Positions 1 to 8,607 of a DNA stretch of 32,228 nt are shown here, in pieces. The stretch covers positions 127,433-159,660 of the forward strand of contig JAURAI010000004.1 of assembly GCA_030829545.1 (NCBI GenBank), read 5' to 3'. The notes under the pieces were generated by a model, which was not told the DNA's origin, made no database searches, and worked only from the letters and a program-made list of their open reading frames with translations. Numbering within the stretch: the stretch's first letter is position 1; each line of letters begins with the position of its first letter. Source of the DNA: Candidatus Poseidonia sp. (GTDB lineage: Archaea; Thermoplasmatota; Poseidoniia; Poseidoniales; Poseidoniaceae). The translations under genes and the position numbers were made by a program.

Positions 1-2239
1 CATCAAACACCTTGGTGTATGTTGCGGGGTTTGAGCGGGGTGTTCGCCCAATAGGGGATTGGTCAATGATGATGGTTTTGTCAACGTATTCCATTCCTTC
101 AACGGAGACATGCCGTCCCGGGAGGGTCTCGGCACGGTGGACCTCTCGCAAGAGGGCAGGGGCAAGAATTCCCGACACGAGGGAGGATTTTCCAGAACCC
201 GAAACGCCCGTAACTGCTGTCATGCAACCGAGGGGGAAGGATGCTGTGATGTTCTGGAGGTTGTTATGGCTGGCTCCTTTGACGGTGAGTTTCTTTTTGC
301 CAGGTTGAGTTCGTTGTTCCGGCCACGGAATGGAACGGCGTCCGCTCAGGTAAGCCCCGGTGACCGAGGCTTCCGTGTTCATGACTTCTTCGGGCGTACC
401 GTTGGCGACGATAAGCCCGCCTTCAAGGCCTGCGCCCGGGCCTAAATCGCACAGCCAGTCTGCTTGACGAAGCGTGTCTTCATCGTGTTCAACAACCAGG
501 AGCGTGTTGCCCAAATCGCTGAGCTCGCGAAGCGTGGCAAGCAGGCGTGCATTATCTCGTTGGTGCAACCCGATGGAGGGTTCGTCAAGAACATACATGA
601 CGCCCGTAAGCCTGCTGCCGATTTGAGTTGCGAGGCGGATGCGTTGACTTTCGCCGCCTGAGAGGGTGTTCGCTTTGCGGTCGAGAGTGAGATAGTCCAA
701 ACCGACGCTGTCAAGGAAGCCCAAACGATTCTCAATTTCCTTGACGATTTCTGTTCCGATGAACATACTTCGTTCATCTAGCGGCTCGAGGATGTCTTGG
801 TAGGCTTCAGGGGGACCGTCTCCTTCGGGATCCCAAGCGCGCACCAAGCCCAGTGCGTCATGGACTGAACATTGACTGACTTCAGGGAGGCGGATGCCTC
901 CGACCGTTACATAGCGTGCTGCGCGATTGAGTTTCTCTCCATTGCATTCGGGGCAATCCAAATCGGTCATGCACGCAATGAGGCGATTCCTTGAACGCTC
1001 TGATGTGGTCTCCGTATACGTTTTTTCCAATCGGGGAATGATGCCTTCCCAAGGTTTGCTGTATTTGTACTGAGAGCCGTTTTCTGAAGTAAATTCGTAG
1101 TGGATAATCGTCGAACCAGAACCGTGGAGAAGAATGTCTTGTTCGTCTTCATCCAGGAGCTCAAAGGGAAGGGTTGTTGAGATGCCATAATGGTCGCACG
1201 TGCATTCCAATAATTTACGATACCACGAAGGGGACATTGATTGACGCCACGGTACGACGCACCCGTTGGAAACACTGAGGGTGTGGTCAACGATGAGTTC
1301 AGTATTGAATTGGCGTTGAACGCCCAGGCCCTGACAGGTGCCACAGGCACCAAGTGGAGAGTTGAAAGAGAACACTCGGGGTGAGAGTTCGGGCATGAAG
1401 GCACCGTGGTCAGGGCAAGCAAAATCTTCGGACCATGCAATGGTTTGGCCCTGCTCGGTTTCATGAGAGCGGGAATTCTTCGTTGTGACGCTCCCTCGAG
1501 GAGGTGCTTCCAAACTCTCAACGGCCAAGGTACCCCCGCCCAAACGCAGCGCTGATTCAACGGCCTCAGTCAAGCGTTGCTTCCGGTCTCGCGTGCATCG
1601 CAAGCGGTCTATTCGCACGTCGATATCGTGACGGAAATTTTTGTCGAGTGCAGGGGGCGTCTCAAAAGGCGTCTCGTGTCCATTCACTCGGCCGTTGAGA
1701 TATCCTTGCTCAACCAACTGTCGAAACAAATCAACATGGGTGCCTTTCCGGGCTCGAACCACTGGACTCCAAACGGCAATACCGTGCCCTTCCATCTTCC
1801 AAAATATGTCGTCAACGATCTCCTGCACGGTCCTACGTGCTACTTCTTTTCCACAAGTCGGACAGTGGGGCTTACCAATTCGCGCCCAGAGGAGGCGGAA
1901 ATAATCCTGTATTTCGGTAACGGTCGCAACCGTAGAACGAGGGTTGTGGCTGCCTTGTTTTTGATCGATGGAGATGGCAGGTGAAAGGCCTTCGATGGAG
2001 TCACAATCTGCTTTTTTCATCTGCCCAATAAATTGGCGGGCGTATGATGAGAGACTCTCAACATAGCGCCGTTGTCCTTCTGCGTACAGGGTGTCGAAAG
2101 CGAGGCTCGATTTTCCAGATCCGGAGACGCCCGAAATGACGACAAATTGGCCTTTGGGGAGGTTAACGGATATGTCTTGGAGGTTGTGGGTGCGCGCCCC
2201 TCGGATTTCGATCCATCCGTCATCACCTGCTTTACCCAA
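1..2239 (-). CDS. uvrA: UvrA excinuclease ABC subunit A (partial, C-terminus beyond window)
   Basis: Damage-recognition ATPase of nucleotide excision repair, working with UvrB and UvrC. The minus frame is open from about 2239 to the window edge, giving the first ~746 residues of a family usually ~940 long; the end of the second ATPase half is missing. Visible are the N-terminal segment EIRGARTHNL, the first Walker A GVSGSGKSS (about residues 37-45), the DTLYAEGQRRY segment, zinc-type Cys pairs (CPTCGK, CGTCQG, CPECNG), the signature LSGGESQRIRLATQ (near 625-665) and the second Walker A TGVSGSGKSS (near 190-215). No in-frame ATG precedes the conserved N-terminus. The only start after the upstream TGA is a TTG at 2239, preceded by GAGGG at a short spacing, which supports it. 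This repair system is of bacterial type and was presumably acquired by an archaeal ancestor. The identification is firm; the exact start is likely. Confidence 0.95.
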   Translation of the reverse strand, partial: MGKAGDDGWIEIRGARTHNLQDISVNLPKGQFVVISGVSGSGKSSLAFDTLYAEGQRRYVESLSSYARQFIGQMKKADCDSIEGLSPAISIDQKQGSHNPRSTVATVTEIQDYFRLLWARIGKPHCPTCGKEVARRTVQEIVDDIFWKMEGHGIAVWSPVVRARKGTHVDLFRQLVEQGYLNGRVNGHETPFETPPALDKNFRHDIDVRIDRLRCTRDRKQRLTEAVESALRLGGGTLAVESLEAPPRGSVTTKNSRSHETEQGQTIAWSEDFACPDHGAFMPELSPRVFSFNSPLGACGTCQGLGVQRQFNTELIVDHTLSVSNGCVVPWRQSMSPSWYRKLLECTCDHYGISTTLPFELLDEDEQDILLHGSGSTIIHYEFTSENGSQYKYSKPWEGIIPRLEKTYTETTSERSRNRLIACMTDLDCPECNGEKLNRAARYVTVGGIRLPEVSQCSVHDALGLVRAWDPEGDGPPEAYQDILEPLDERSMFIGTEIVKEIENRLGFLDSVGLDYLTLDRKANTLSGGESQRIRLATQIGSRLTGVMYVLDEPSIGLHQRDNARLLATLRELSDLGNTLLVVEHDEDTLRQADWLCDLGPGAGLEGGLIVANGTPEEVMNTEASVTGAYLSGRRSIPWPEQRTQPGKKKLTVKGASHNNLQNITASFPLGCMTAVTGVSGSGKSSLVSGILAPALLREVHRAETLPGRHVSVEGMEYVDKTIIIDQSPIGRTPRSNPATYTKVFD

Positions 2240-2324
2240 AGGCGACCCTCAACTTAAGCGGGGCGTCAACAGTTCTTCAAGTCCTGCTTTCACACCAACT
2301 CTGGGAGGAGGATGGATTCATCTT

Positions 2325-3200
2325 TCACAGGTTGAAGGATTTGGGCGGTGGTGCTTCAAAACGAACGGGGTCATCGTGTTCGGGATGGAGGAATTCGAGG
2401 GCGTGAGCATGCAGCATAAGTCTGCGATGGGGGTTGGTTTCAGCACCGTGTAATTCATCCCCTACTACAGGCGTTTCAAGATATTGCATCGCCATGCGGA
2501 TTTGGTGGCGTCGCCCGGTCTCAATTTCGACTTCGACGAGTGCCAAGTCCTCATTGCCGTTGATCACACGATAGTGAGAAATGGCCTCTTTGCCCTTCGG
2601 ATGTTTTGAATTAACGGCTTTGACGTTGAGAAATTTATCTTCCATCAGCCAGGTGTTGATGGTTCCGTGCAGCTGCTGCGGCGTGCCTTCGACCAAAGCA
2701 AGGTATTGGCGGTGAACTTCACGTTCACTGAATTGTTCTTGGAGGTGATTTTTGCTGTGTTTGGACTTTGCAAACACCATGACTCCGGAAGTCTCACGGT
2801 CAAGGCGGTGCACGATAAAGCACCAGGCATCCGGATTGTATTGGCGCAAATAATCCACGCATCGGCTGTGAAGTGTGTCCATTTCTAATTTGTCTGTAGC
2901 GATGGAAAGAAGGTGGGCGGGTTTGTTGACCACCAGCAAAAAATCGTCCTCAAACACAACATCAAGTTCGATCTTATTTTTTGACTCGGGTGGTGGTGTT
3001 TGTTCCATTGCGTTCTGGTGGTCGAGTATCACGACAGTGTCACCGGGAAGGATTTCATGCTTCGCTCGGAATTGGATTTCTTCGTTGACTTCCACACGAC
3101 CTTGGGTCAACATTTTCCTCAATTTTGACTTGCTGGTTGCTGGAAACATACCTTCGAGCACCGCCAAAAGAACGGTTTCGTGTTCAGCAATAGATTTCAT
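2325..3200 (-). CDS. RluA/RsuA-superfamily pseudouridine synthase with S4 domain
   Basis: RNA pseudouridine synthase that isomerises uridine in rRNA or tRNA; the target site cannot be read from the sequence. The protein has 291 residues. Residues ~1-60 look like an S4 RNA-binding domain (KSKLRKMLTQGRVEVNE, then LPGDTVVI). The catalytic domain follows, with VNKPAHLLS near 91-99 and the catalytic-loop motif HRLDRETSG at 131-139, where Asp134 is the expected nucleophile. The RRHQIRMAMQYL segment is the usual second RNA-binding motif. The ATG at 3200 overlaps the moeA stop in an ATGA junction, so the two genes are translationally coupled. An 84-bp gap separates its stop from the uvrA start. RluA-type enzymes with an S4 domain are mainly bacterial, so lateral origin is plausible. 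Family assignment is secure; the specificity class (RluA, C or D) is not. Confidence 0.9.
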   Translation of the reverse strand: MKSIAEHETVLLAVLEGMFPATSKSKLRKMLTQGRVEVNEEIQFRAKHEILPGDTVVILDHQNAMEQTPPPESKNKIELDVVFEDDFLLVVNKPAHLLSIATDKLEMDTLHSRCVDYLRQYNPDAWCFIVHRLDRETSGVMVFAKSKHSKNHLQEQFSEREVHRQYLALVEGTPQQLHGTINTWLMEDKFLNVKAVNSKHPKGKEAISHYRVINGNEDLALVEVEIETGRRHQIRMAMQYLETPVVGDELHGAETNPHRRLMLHAHALEFLHPEHDDPVRFEAPPPKSFNL

Positions 3201-4411
3201 TCAATCACCAATACATCGATCCATTCTCCGACATCACCCGATTGACCGGGTTGCAAGAGGGTGAGGGCATCAGCGCTCGCAAGACTTTCCAAATTTCCTG
3301 AACCTTGATGGCGTGGTTGATGTGCCATCATGCCTTCTTCTGTAGAGGTAAGCATGACTCTGCGCAGGGTCAAACAATCATTTGTGGACTTGATTTTATC
3401 GCATAATTTTGCTCGGACCTTCCACTCAACTGGGCTATCTGTATTGAGTGTGTGACGAAGATAGGGGGCTACGAGCATGCGGAATACGACGTGGCTTGAT
3501 ACAGGGTTTCCAGGGAGTCCGAACAGCGGTGTTTTGTTCCATGTCCCAAAAAGCGGGGGTGAACCGGGCCGGATTTTCATGCGCCAGAAATGGATGTCTC
3601 CTTCCTCCTCCATGAGTCGGCGAACGAAATCAAATTCCCCCATGGATACTCCGCCTGATGTGAGAATGACATCGCACGACTCGCTTGCAAGGTCAAGACT
3701 GGTCCGTAATGCATCCATTGAATCGTTCACGGAAGAATAGCGCTTGGCTTCATGGCCCATCCATTGAACAAGTCCTGCAAGCCCATAGGAATTGGATTCG
3801 TAAATTTCACCGTGTTTGAGTTCTGTCCCTGGCGCTTTGAGTTCGTCCCCGGTCGACAGAATTCCAATGACGAGCGGTTTGTACACCGGCACAGTGGCGT
3901 AGCCCATGGTTGCACACAAGCCCACTCTCGATGGAGTGAGTCGCGTCCCCTGCTTGAGTGTCACCTCACCTCGGGCGAGGTTTTCACTCATTTTACGCAC
4001 GAAATGTGGCTTTGGAGCTTCGAGGAGGGTGACGGTTGATTCGTCTTCAGCAACCTCGCATCGTTCAATTTGCAAAATTGAGTCGGCCCCTTCAGGCATC
4101 GGCGCGCCCGTCATGATTCGGAAGGCTTCACCTTCACCAAGAACGTCGGTGCTTTCCTTTCCTGCGGCGGCTACGATGCCGGAAATTTTCAACGTGAGAG
4201 GATAGGTTGCGCCAGGGTTAAGGCGGCAGGCGAATCCGTCCATTGAAGAATTGTCAAAAGGAGGGTCGTTGACTTTGCTCACCAAGTCCTGTGATAGGAT
4301 GCGCCCGTGCGCATGGTCCAAACCACATTCCTCTGTTGTTGTGATAGGTGGGGTTTTGAACGCAATGGCTTGGGCTTCCTCTACTGAAATAAAGTACGGT
4401 ACGCCCTCCAT
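3197..4411 (-). CDS. moeA: MoeA molybdopterin molybdenumtransferase
   Basis: Inserts molybdate (or tungstate) into adenylylated molybdopterin in the last step of Mo/W cofactor synthesis. Visible family motifs are SVEEAQAIAF at the N-terminus, PPFDNSSMDGFA, GAPMPEGADSILQIE, the STGDEL motif, TSGGVSMGEFDFVRR and FGLPGNPVSSHVVF. The C-terminal domain IV ends in LQPGQSGDVGEWIDVLVIE. The frame stays open upstream to a TTG at 4486. I chose the ATG at 4411 because the family consensus begins just before SVEEA and because this leaves 77 bp for divergent promoters; the protein is then 404 residues. It overlaps the pseudouridine synthase start by 4 bp and is divergent from the tungstate transporter gene, a functional match: one gene imports the metal and the other inserts it. 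Whether Mo or W is used cannot be told from MoeA alone. Confidence 0.93.
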   Translation of the reverse strand: MEGVPYFISVEEAQAIAFKTPPITTTEECGLDHAHGRILSQDLVSKVNDPPFDNSSMDGFACRLNPGATYPLTLKISGIVAAAGKESTDVLGEGEAFRIMTGAPMPEGADSILQIERCEVAEDESTVTLLEAPKPHFVRKMSENLARGEVTLKQGTRLTPSRVGLCATMGYATVPVYKPLVIGILSTGDELKAPGTELKHGEIYESNSYGLAGLVQWMGHEAKRYSSVNDSMDALRTSLDLASESCDVILTSGGVSMGEFDFVRRLMEEEGDIHFWRMKIRPGSPPLFGTWNKTPLFGLPGNPVSSHVVFRMLVAPYLRHTLNTDSPVEWKVRAKLCDKIKSTNDCLTLRRVMLTSTEEGMMAHQPRHQGSGNLESLASADALTLLQPGQSGDVGEWIDVLVIE

Positions 4412-4488
4412 GTTCGTGGGCAAATCGTGGTGATGTTTGAGGATGTGGGTAAACGGTAAGATGATGGAGGTCTGTTCAATGCCCAAGC

Positions 4489-5820
4489 ATGGTGGATGAA
4501 GCGGCGCTTCAAGAAGTGATTTTCACCACCTTCCTCACAAGCGGTAATGCGACCTTGATCGCTGCAGCGATTGGTGTGCCTCTTGGAGCGTGGTGCGCCC
4601 GTCAGACAGCATCGTTTTTTTCAAAACTTCAAACCGTCATCACGGCACTTTACGGCCTCCCTCCCGTCGTTGTGGGTGTGTTTGTTTATTCCCTCTTCTC
4701 GAAAAGCGGGATGTTGGGTGGATTGGATCTGCTGTTCACGGTTGAAGCAATGATTTTTGCACAAACGTGTTTGATTTTGCCACTGGTATGGGGTGGTTCA
4801 TGGGCGGCGTTTGAAGCGGTGGGTGAAGATTACAGCGACACACTCAGAACGCTGGGGGTATCGCCGCGACAACGATTGGTGTTGGAGGTTGGATTAGCGA
4901 AAAACGGGGTCTATCATGCGGTCATTCTCGGCTTTGGTCGAGCGATTGCTGAGGTGGGGGCCGTCATCATGGTCGGCGGAAATATTTCAGGGAAAACCAG
5001 GGTCATGACGACCAGTATTGTTCTCGAGACCTCAAAGGGAAACATGGATCAAGCCGCACTTCTGGGCTTGCTTCTGTTGGGTTTATCCCTTGCTTTGGTG
5101 GCCTTCGCATCCTTTGCGAGAACACAGCGAAGACGGACAAAACCTGTCTTGAAAGGTGAACTGGTCGCTGATGCCACCCCCTACAGCGGCGTCACTCATC
5201 ATGTCATTTCACTGACGAAAAATGAGCATCTTCTGCTTGAGGATGTTGAACTCCAGCTCAAGCCTGGCACCATCATTTCCATTGTTGGAGAATCGGGAGC
5301 GGGAAAATCGACCTTGCTGCGATGCCTTGCTGGTCTGGAAGAAGAGGAAGTCTTGTGTGGGCCTGGAGCATGTGTATTCGTTCCACAACGGCCCGTGCTG
5401 CTGACACCAAGTGTTGCTGAAGAACTCCATTTTTCATCTCACTATTTCCCTGCTCTTCCTCCTGCGGCCCTTTACTATCAAACCAAGTTTTCCCTCGGCC
5501 ATCTCAACGAACATTCCACATCCAATCTCTCTGGAGGTGAACGACAACGTGTGGTTTTAGCGCGACAACTCTCGCTGGCACCGTCGCTCTTGTTGCTTGA
5601 TGAGTGCACTGCAAACTTGGGGTGGAAGCATATTCAGGCCATTGAAGATGAACTGGTCAGGCTCAAAAATGAAGGTGTTTGCATCGTCATGGTCACTCAC
5701 AACATCCTTCAAGCCAAGCGCTTGGGTGATGAAGTGATCGTCCTGCATGAAGGGAAGCGGTTATCGGATGACGACCCCCTCGTCAAGGGTCTCCTCAGTG
5801 GTTCATGGATGAATCAATAA
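4489..5820 (+). CDS. tupBC: Fused tungstate ABC transporter permease-ATPase (TupB-TupC type)
   Basis: A single 443-residue protein carrying both halves of an oxyanion importer. Residues ~10-210 are a permease with several hydrophobic segments and the cytoplasmic EAA-like loop. This contains GFGRAIAEVGAVIMVGGNI (148-166) and TRVMTTSIVLETSKGN, which are characteristic of tungstate permeases (TupB). A basic linker (RTQRRRTKP) leads to a short ATPase: Walker A GESGAGKST (267-275), Q-loop Gln300, signature LSGGERQR (347-354), Walker B LLLLDE (367-372) and H-loop His404. Two positions are unusual: DECTA replaces the common DEPTA, and the D-loop reads NLG instead of NLD. The binding protein is tupA, convergent, with the stop codons overlapping. 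The ATG at 4489 has no close Shine-Dalgarno sequence, which suggests a short or absent leader. Tungstate rather than molybdate specificity is inferred from the permease motifs and from tupA. Confidence 0.9.
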   Translation: MVDEAALQEVIFTTFLTSGNATLIAAAIGVPLGAWCARQTASFFSKLQTVITALYGLPPVVVGVFVYSLFSKSGMLGGLDLLFTVEAMIFAQTCLILPLVWGGSWAAFEAVGEDYSDTLRTLGVSPRQRLVLEVGLAKNGVYHAVILGFGRAIAEVGAVIMVGGNISGKTRVMTTSIVLETSKGNMDQAALLGLLLLGLSLALVAFASFARTQRRRTKPVLKGELVADATPYSGVTHHVISLTKNEHLLLEDVELQLKPGTIISIVGESGAGKSTLLRCLAGLEEEEVLCGPGACVFVPQRPVLLTPSVAEELHFSSHYFPALPPAALYYQTKFSLGHLNEHSTSNLSGGERQRVVLARQLSLAPSLLLLDECTANLGWKHIQAIEDELVRLKNEGVCIVMVTHNILQAKRLGDEVIVLHEGKRLSDDDPLVKGLLSGSWMNQ

Positions 5821-6626
5821 GCGACGAAAAAGGCTGGCTCGCCACCAATGGTATAATTTGCAATAATGTCTTTTCCTTGGTTTGTAAGATATTCGAGGAA
5901 GGTCGTGCTTGGACCTGAGGGTCGGTCTGTTACGAAAATGAACGAATAGGGGTTGTACAGTACCTCATCATCGTATTCAAAGAGGTCGAGTGTAACCTTC
6001 TCTTGGTAGTGGAGTGCTGTTCCACGGTCTGAAAGTGTGATGCAGTTTTTCTCATGGGCCATGTTGATCGCTGCGCCCATTCCTTGCCCGATTGAACGGT
6101 ACCAATCCCCGCTTGGATGAATGCCGTTTGAATCTGATATCAGTGGGATGTTATGTGATTGATTCAGTTGACGCCAAATATCTTGTTCTTTTTCATGTGT
6201 CCCTGAAAAATCTCCTCGGGAGATGAAGCAGTGCGCTTCGTCATGGATGTCAAGAAAGGCTTCGTCAAGTTGTTGTGGTAGTGATATTGGAGAAAGAAGA
6301 ACAAATGAATTCCACGCCAAAAGGGTGCGCTGGGTTCCAAATCCTTTTTCGATGAAGGTTATTTCTTGTTGAGGGGCGTGGACGATCAGAGCGTCAACGT
6401 CCTTGTTTTCACCAAGTTCCAAGGCTGCACCGGTTCCGACTGCCACGTACTCAACACGCACATCGTGTATGTGTTCAAAGTCTGCAACGAGGATATCGAG
6501 CAATCCAGAATCTCGCATTGATGTGGTTGTTGCTAAACGCAAGGAGGATGGATCGTCATCAAGAGGTGCAAAACAACCTGAGAGTGGTAACAACAACAGG
6601 GTGGCAAAGAGGATTTTGAAATCCAT
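5814..6626 (-). CDS. tupA: TupA tungstate-binding lipoprotein
   Basis: Extracytoplasmic substrate-binding protein that hands tungstate to the permease. The N-terminal signal peptide ends in the lipobox LSGC with Cys18, so it is probably lipid-anchored outside the cell. The mature part carries the family signatures ATTTSMRDSGLLD, VAVGTGAALELGENKDVDALIVHAP and SRGDFSGTHEKE, the last forming part of the oxyanion pocket in TupA proteins. The 270-residue length is normal. It starts one base after the stop of the small zinc-ribbon gene (TAAAATG), so it is the last gene of a cluster with that gene and the beta-CASP RNase. It converges on the fused permease-ATPase gene with a 7-bp overlap, so transporter and binding protein are on opposite strands. 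A molybdate or phosphate specificity is less likely given these motifs. Confidence 0.9.
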   Translation of the reverse strand: MDFKILFATLLLLPLSGCFAPLDDDPSSLRLATTTSMRDSGLLDILVADFEHIHDVRVEYVAVGTGAALELGENKDVDALIVHAPQQEITFIEKGFGTQRTLLAWNSFVLLSPISLPQQLDEAFLDIHDEAHCFISRGDFSGTHEKEQDIWRQLNQSHNIPLISDSNGIHPSGDWYRSIGQGMGAAINMAHEKNCITLSDRGTALHYQEKVTLDLFEYDDEVLYNPYSFIFVTDRPSGPSTTFLEYLTNQGKDIIANYTIGGEPAFFVAY

Positions 6627-6627
6627 T

Positions 6628-6930
6628 TTAATCGAATTTCATGGTGTGGCCGCATTCAGGATACGTGCACGACACGGAATAACGGGAGCGTTTTGGTTTT
6701 GGAATTTTCAACATTGACCCGCACATATCGCATTGAACCTTGAGTGTTTCAGGTCCTTTGGGTGCTTCTTTGTCAGTAAGCGTTCTTCCGACATCTTGAG
6801 ACCAGCCGAGAGAATCGGAATACTTGTCCTTCGAAGCAGATAATTTAGATTGTTTGAGCGAAAGACGCATCTTGCGCTTTCCCTTGCCTTTCTTTTTTCC
6901 AGGAGGTGTCTTTGCCGCCATAGGACTCAT
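6628..6930 (-). CDS. Small basic zinc-ribbon protein
   Basis: A 100-residue protein of unknown function. The first ~35 residues are very basic and Lys-rich (GKKKGKGKRK), which suggests nucleic acid contact. The C-terminal third has two Cys pairs, CDMC (67, 70) and CTYPEC (88, 93), forming a likely four-Cys zinc ribbon with a conserved-looking GH after the last Cys. The start may be the ATG at 6930 or the second ATG at 6921 (MAAK); both leave the ribbon intact. It lies 44 bp downstream of the beta-CASP RNase gene and one base upstream of tupA, so all three are probably co-transcribed. A role with the RNase in RNA processing or transcription is an inference from position and charge. It does not resemble TFS or a ribosomal zinc protein closely enough for me to name it. 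Confidence 0.8.
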   Translation of the reverse strand: MSPMAAKTPPGKKKGKGKRKMRLSLKQSKLSASKDKYSDSLGWSQDVGRTLTDKEAPKGPETLKVQCDMCGSMLKIPKPKRSRYSVSCTYPECGHTMKFD

Positions 6931-6974
6931 CTACCGCTGGGTGTAGATGTATTCAATCACTTCGGCTCAAATCT

Positions 6975-8288
6975 TCATTCCAAAACGTGCGATTCTCCGT
7001 TTTTCGGTTGGTGCACGATATGGCCTTGTTGTTCAAGCGCCTCAACCAGTGGTGGACGAGCGTGATTCGGGTCCGTATGGTAAACAATCACGTGTTTTGC
7101 CTCACAGGACTTTGCAAAATCAAGTATTTGTTGATGTCCAGCGTGAGTTGAAAATGAGAATTGTTCTTTCGGCAGCTCAATCTCTGTTGATGTCCCGTAA
7201 ATTTCTACGCGTCCTGTTTCCAAAAGACTCCTTCCTCCAGTATCTTTGGCTTGATAGCCAGTAAAGAAAACCGCATTGCGGCTGTCATGACGTAAGCGAT
7301 TGAGATACCAGTGTGCAGGGCCACCATTGAGCATTCCAGAGGTAGTAACAATCACGTCTGCTTCCAAGGCTTTTTTCTTATCCGATTTACTTGAAACTCG
7401 TTTTGACCATCGCCAAGCACGTTCAAACTCTTCACTATCACGAAGCATGTCTGGATATTCCATGTGGATTTTTGCGACTCGCTTACCCATTCCATCGACG
7501 TGGACATCCAAATGAGGCAGATGGCGATGCAGGAGCATGACAACATCTTGTGTGCGTCCGTTTGCGAAGGCTGGGATGAGAACTGTTCCGCCTTGACGTA
7601 CAACACGGTCGACTGCATCAATAAATCTCTGAACCTCTTCTTGTTTGGGAGGATGATCACGACCTCCATAAGTGCCTTCTACGAAGAGAATATCCGCTTT
7701 GACAGGTTGAGCACCTGCAACAAGTGGTGAATCTCGGGTATCAAAGTCACCGGTAAGCAAAACAGTATGTGTGGGAGTTTCTATGTGAAGCATGGCAGCA
7801 CCAGGGATATGACCTGCAGAATGGAGTGTAAGCGTCCAGGAATGATGTTTCCACGGTTGACCGAATTCATGAGTGTGCCAGGAATCCAATGCAGTATCGA
7901 TATCTCGTTTATCCCATGCGAGTGGGTATCGTTCAATCGAACTCACCTTGTAGCAATCTCGCCACATCATGTCTGACAAACTCGCTGTTACCTTGGTTCC
8001 ATGGAGACGAGTTCGGTGGTGAGCACATAACCAAGGAGCCATACCCAGATGGTCAACGTGTGAATGGGTAATGACTGCATCATGAACGAGAGGAGCTTCA
8101 GAAGGATAACGTGGTGGAGATGTCGGAGCAAGTCCATAATCGAGAAGTAACCGCACACCTTCATGGTCTTCGAGAACAAGGCCAACGTTACCAACCTCAT
8201 CTCCACCTCCAAGATAATGGTACTGAAGCCCCTTTGCTGGTGGTTCATCCGGATAGGTGCTGGTTCGACCAGCAGAATACAAGACCAT
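6975..8288 (-). CDS. Beta-CASP metallo-beta-lactamase ribonuclease (aCPSF2-like)
   Basis: RNA-processing nuclease of the CPSF73/RNase J superfamily. Its 437 residues show the metallo-beta-lactamase motifs HSHVDH (75-80), SAGHIPG with His160, and GDFDTRDSP with Asp181, then FVEGTYGGRDH. The beta-CASP cap carries TSGMLNGGP and GYQAKDTGGRS. The later His motifs FSTHAGH (379-385) and YHTDPNHA (His404) complete the active site. There is no N-terminal KH region, which separates it from the longer FttA/aCPSF1 termination factor and points to the short archaeal aCPSF2 type. The ATG at 8288 is the first credible start. It heads a minus-strand cluster with the zinc-ribbon gene and tupA. The family is firm; endo- versus 5'-exonuclease activity cannot be decided from sequence. 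Confidence 0.92.
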   Translation of the reverse strand: MVLYSAGRTSTYPDEPPAKGLQYHYLGGGDEVGNVGLVLEDHEGVRLLLDYGLAPTSPPRYPSEAPLVHDAVITHSHVDHLGMAPWLCAHHRTRLHGTKVTASLSDMMWRDCYKVSSIERYPLAWDKRDIDTALDSWHTHEFGQPWKHHSWTLTLHSAGHIPGAAMLHIETPTHTVLLTGDFDTRDSPLVAGAQPVKADILFVEGTYGGRDHPPKQEEVQRFIDAVDRVVRQGGTVLIPAFANGRTQDVVMLLHRHLPHLDVHVDGMGKRVAKIHMEYPDMLRDSEEFERAWRWSKRVSSKSDKKKALEADVIVTTSGMLNGGPAHWYLNRLRHDSRNAVFFTGYQAKDTGGRSLLETGRVEIYGTSTEIELPKEQFSFSTHAGHQQILDFAKSCEAKHVIVYHTDPNHARPPLVEALEQQGHIVHQPKNGESHVLE

Positions 8289-8607
8289 GTCAATACCAAA
8301 ACACCGTGACTCATGAAGATGTGGGTAGACACCCCTTGGTTTCCACTGGAAGAATATTTGATTCAGAGAAGATCGAAATTTCTTTTTTTCTTATCATTAT
8401 GTTGATTAACCTCTCGCGACCATATCACACGGGTTTTTCCTTCGTTTTTCTTTCTCTTCTTTTTCCTTCCTTTGGGGAAAGGATCGATTCTGTCTCCACT
8501 GGAAATAGGGGGGTCTATGTACGGTCTTCCCTTTTCAACGGAACAATCCTCTTTTCATTTCCACTCAGAAGAGAAGGAATCTTTTATCACCGTAATTTGC
8601 AGTTGTC
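8289..8607. other. Divergent intergenic region with pyrimidine-rich tract
   Basis: This 319-bp gap lies between the divergent RNase and ferredoxin genes. I see no convincing gene: the one plus-strand frame that stays open here translates to low-complexity Phe/Leu/Ser sequence and is the continuation of an antisense frame inside the RNase gene. It holds an eight-base-scale T run near 8383-8389 and a 40-nt pyrimidine tract at 8434-8473 interrupted by a single G at 8444. A TATA-like CTTTTATC at 8581-8588 lies 20-27 bp before the ferredoxin ATG, suggesting a leaderless or very short-leader transcript. Confidence 0.5.

Noticed and set aside
4412-4486. Longer MoeA N-terminus from a TTG at 4486
   Set aside because: The extra 25 residues are not part of the MoeA family and would leave no room for promoters next to the divergent transporter gene.
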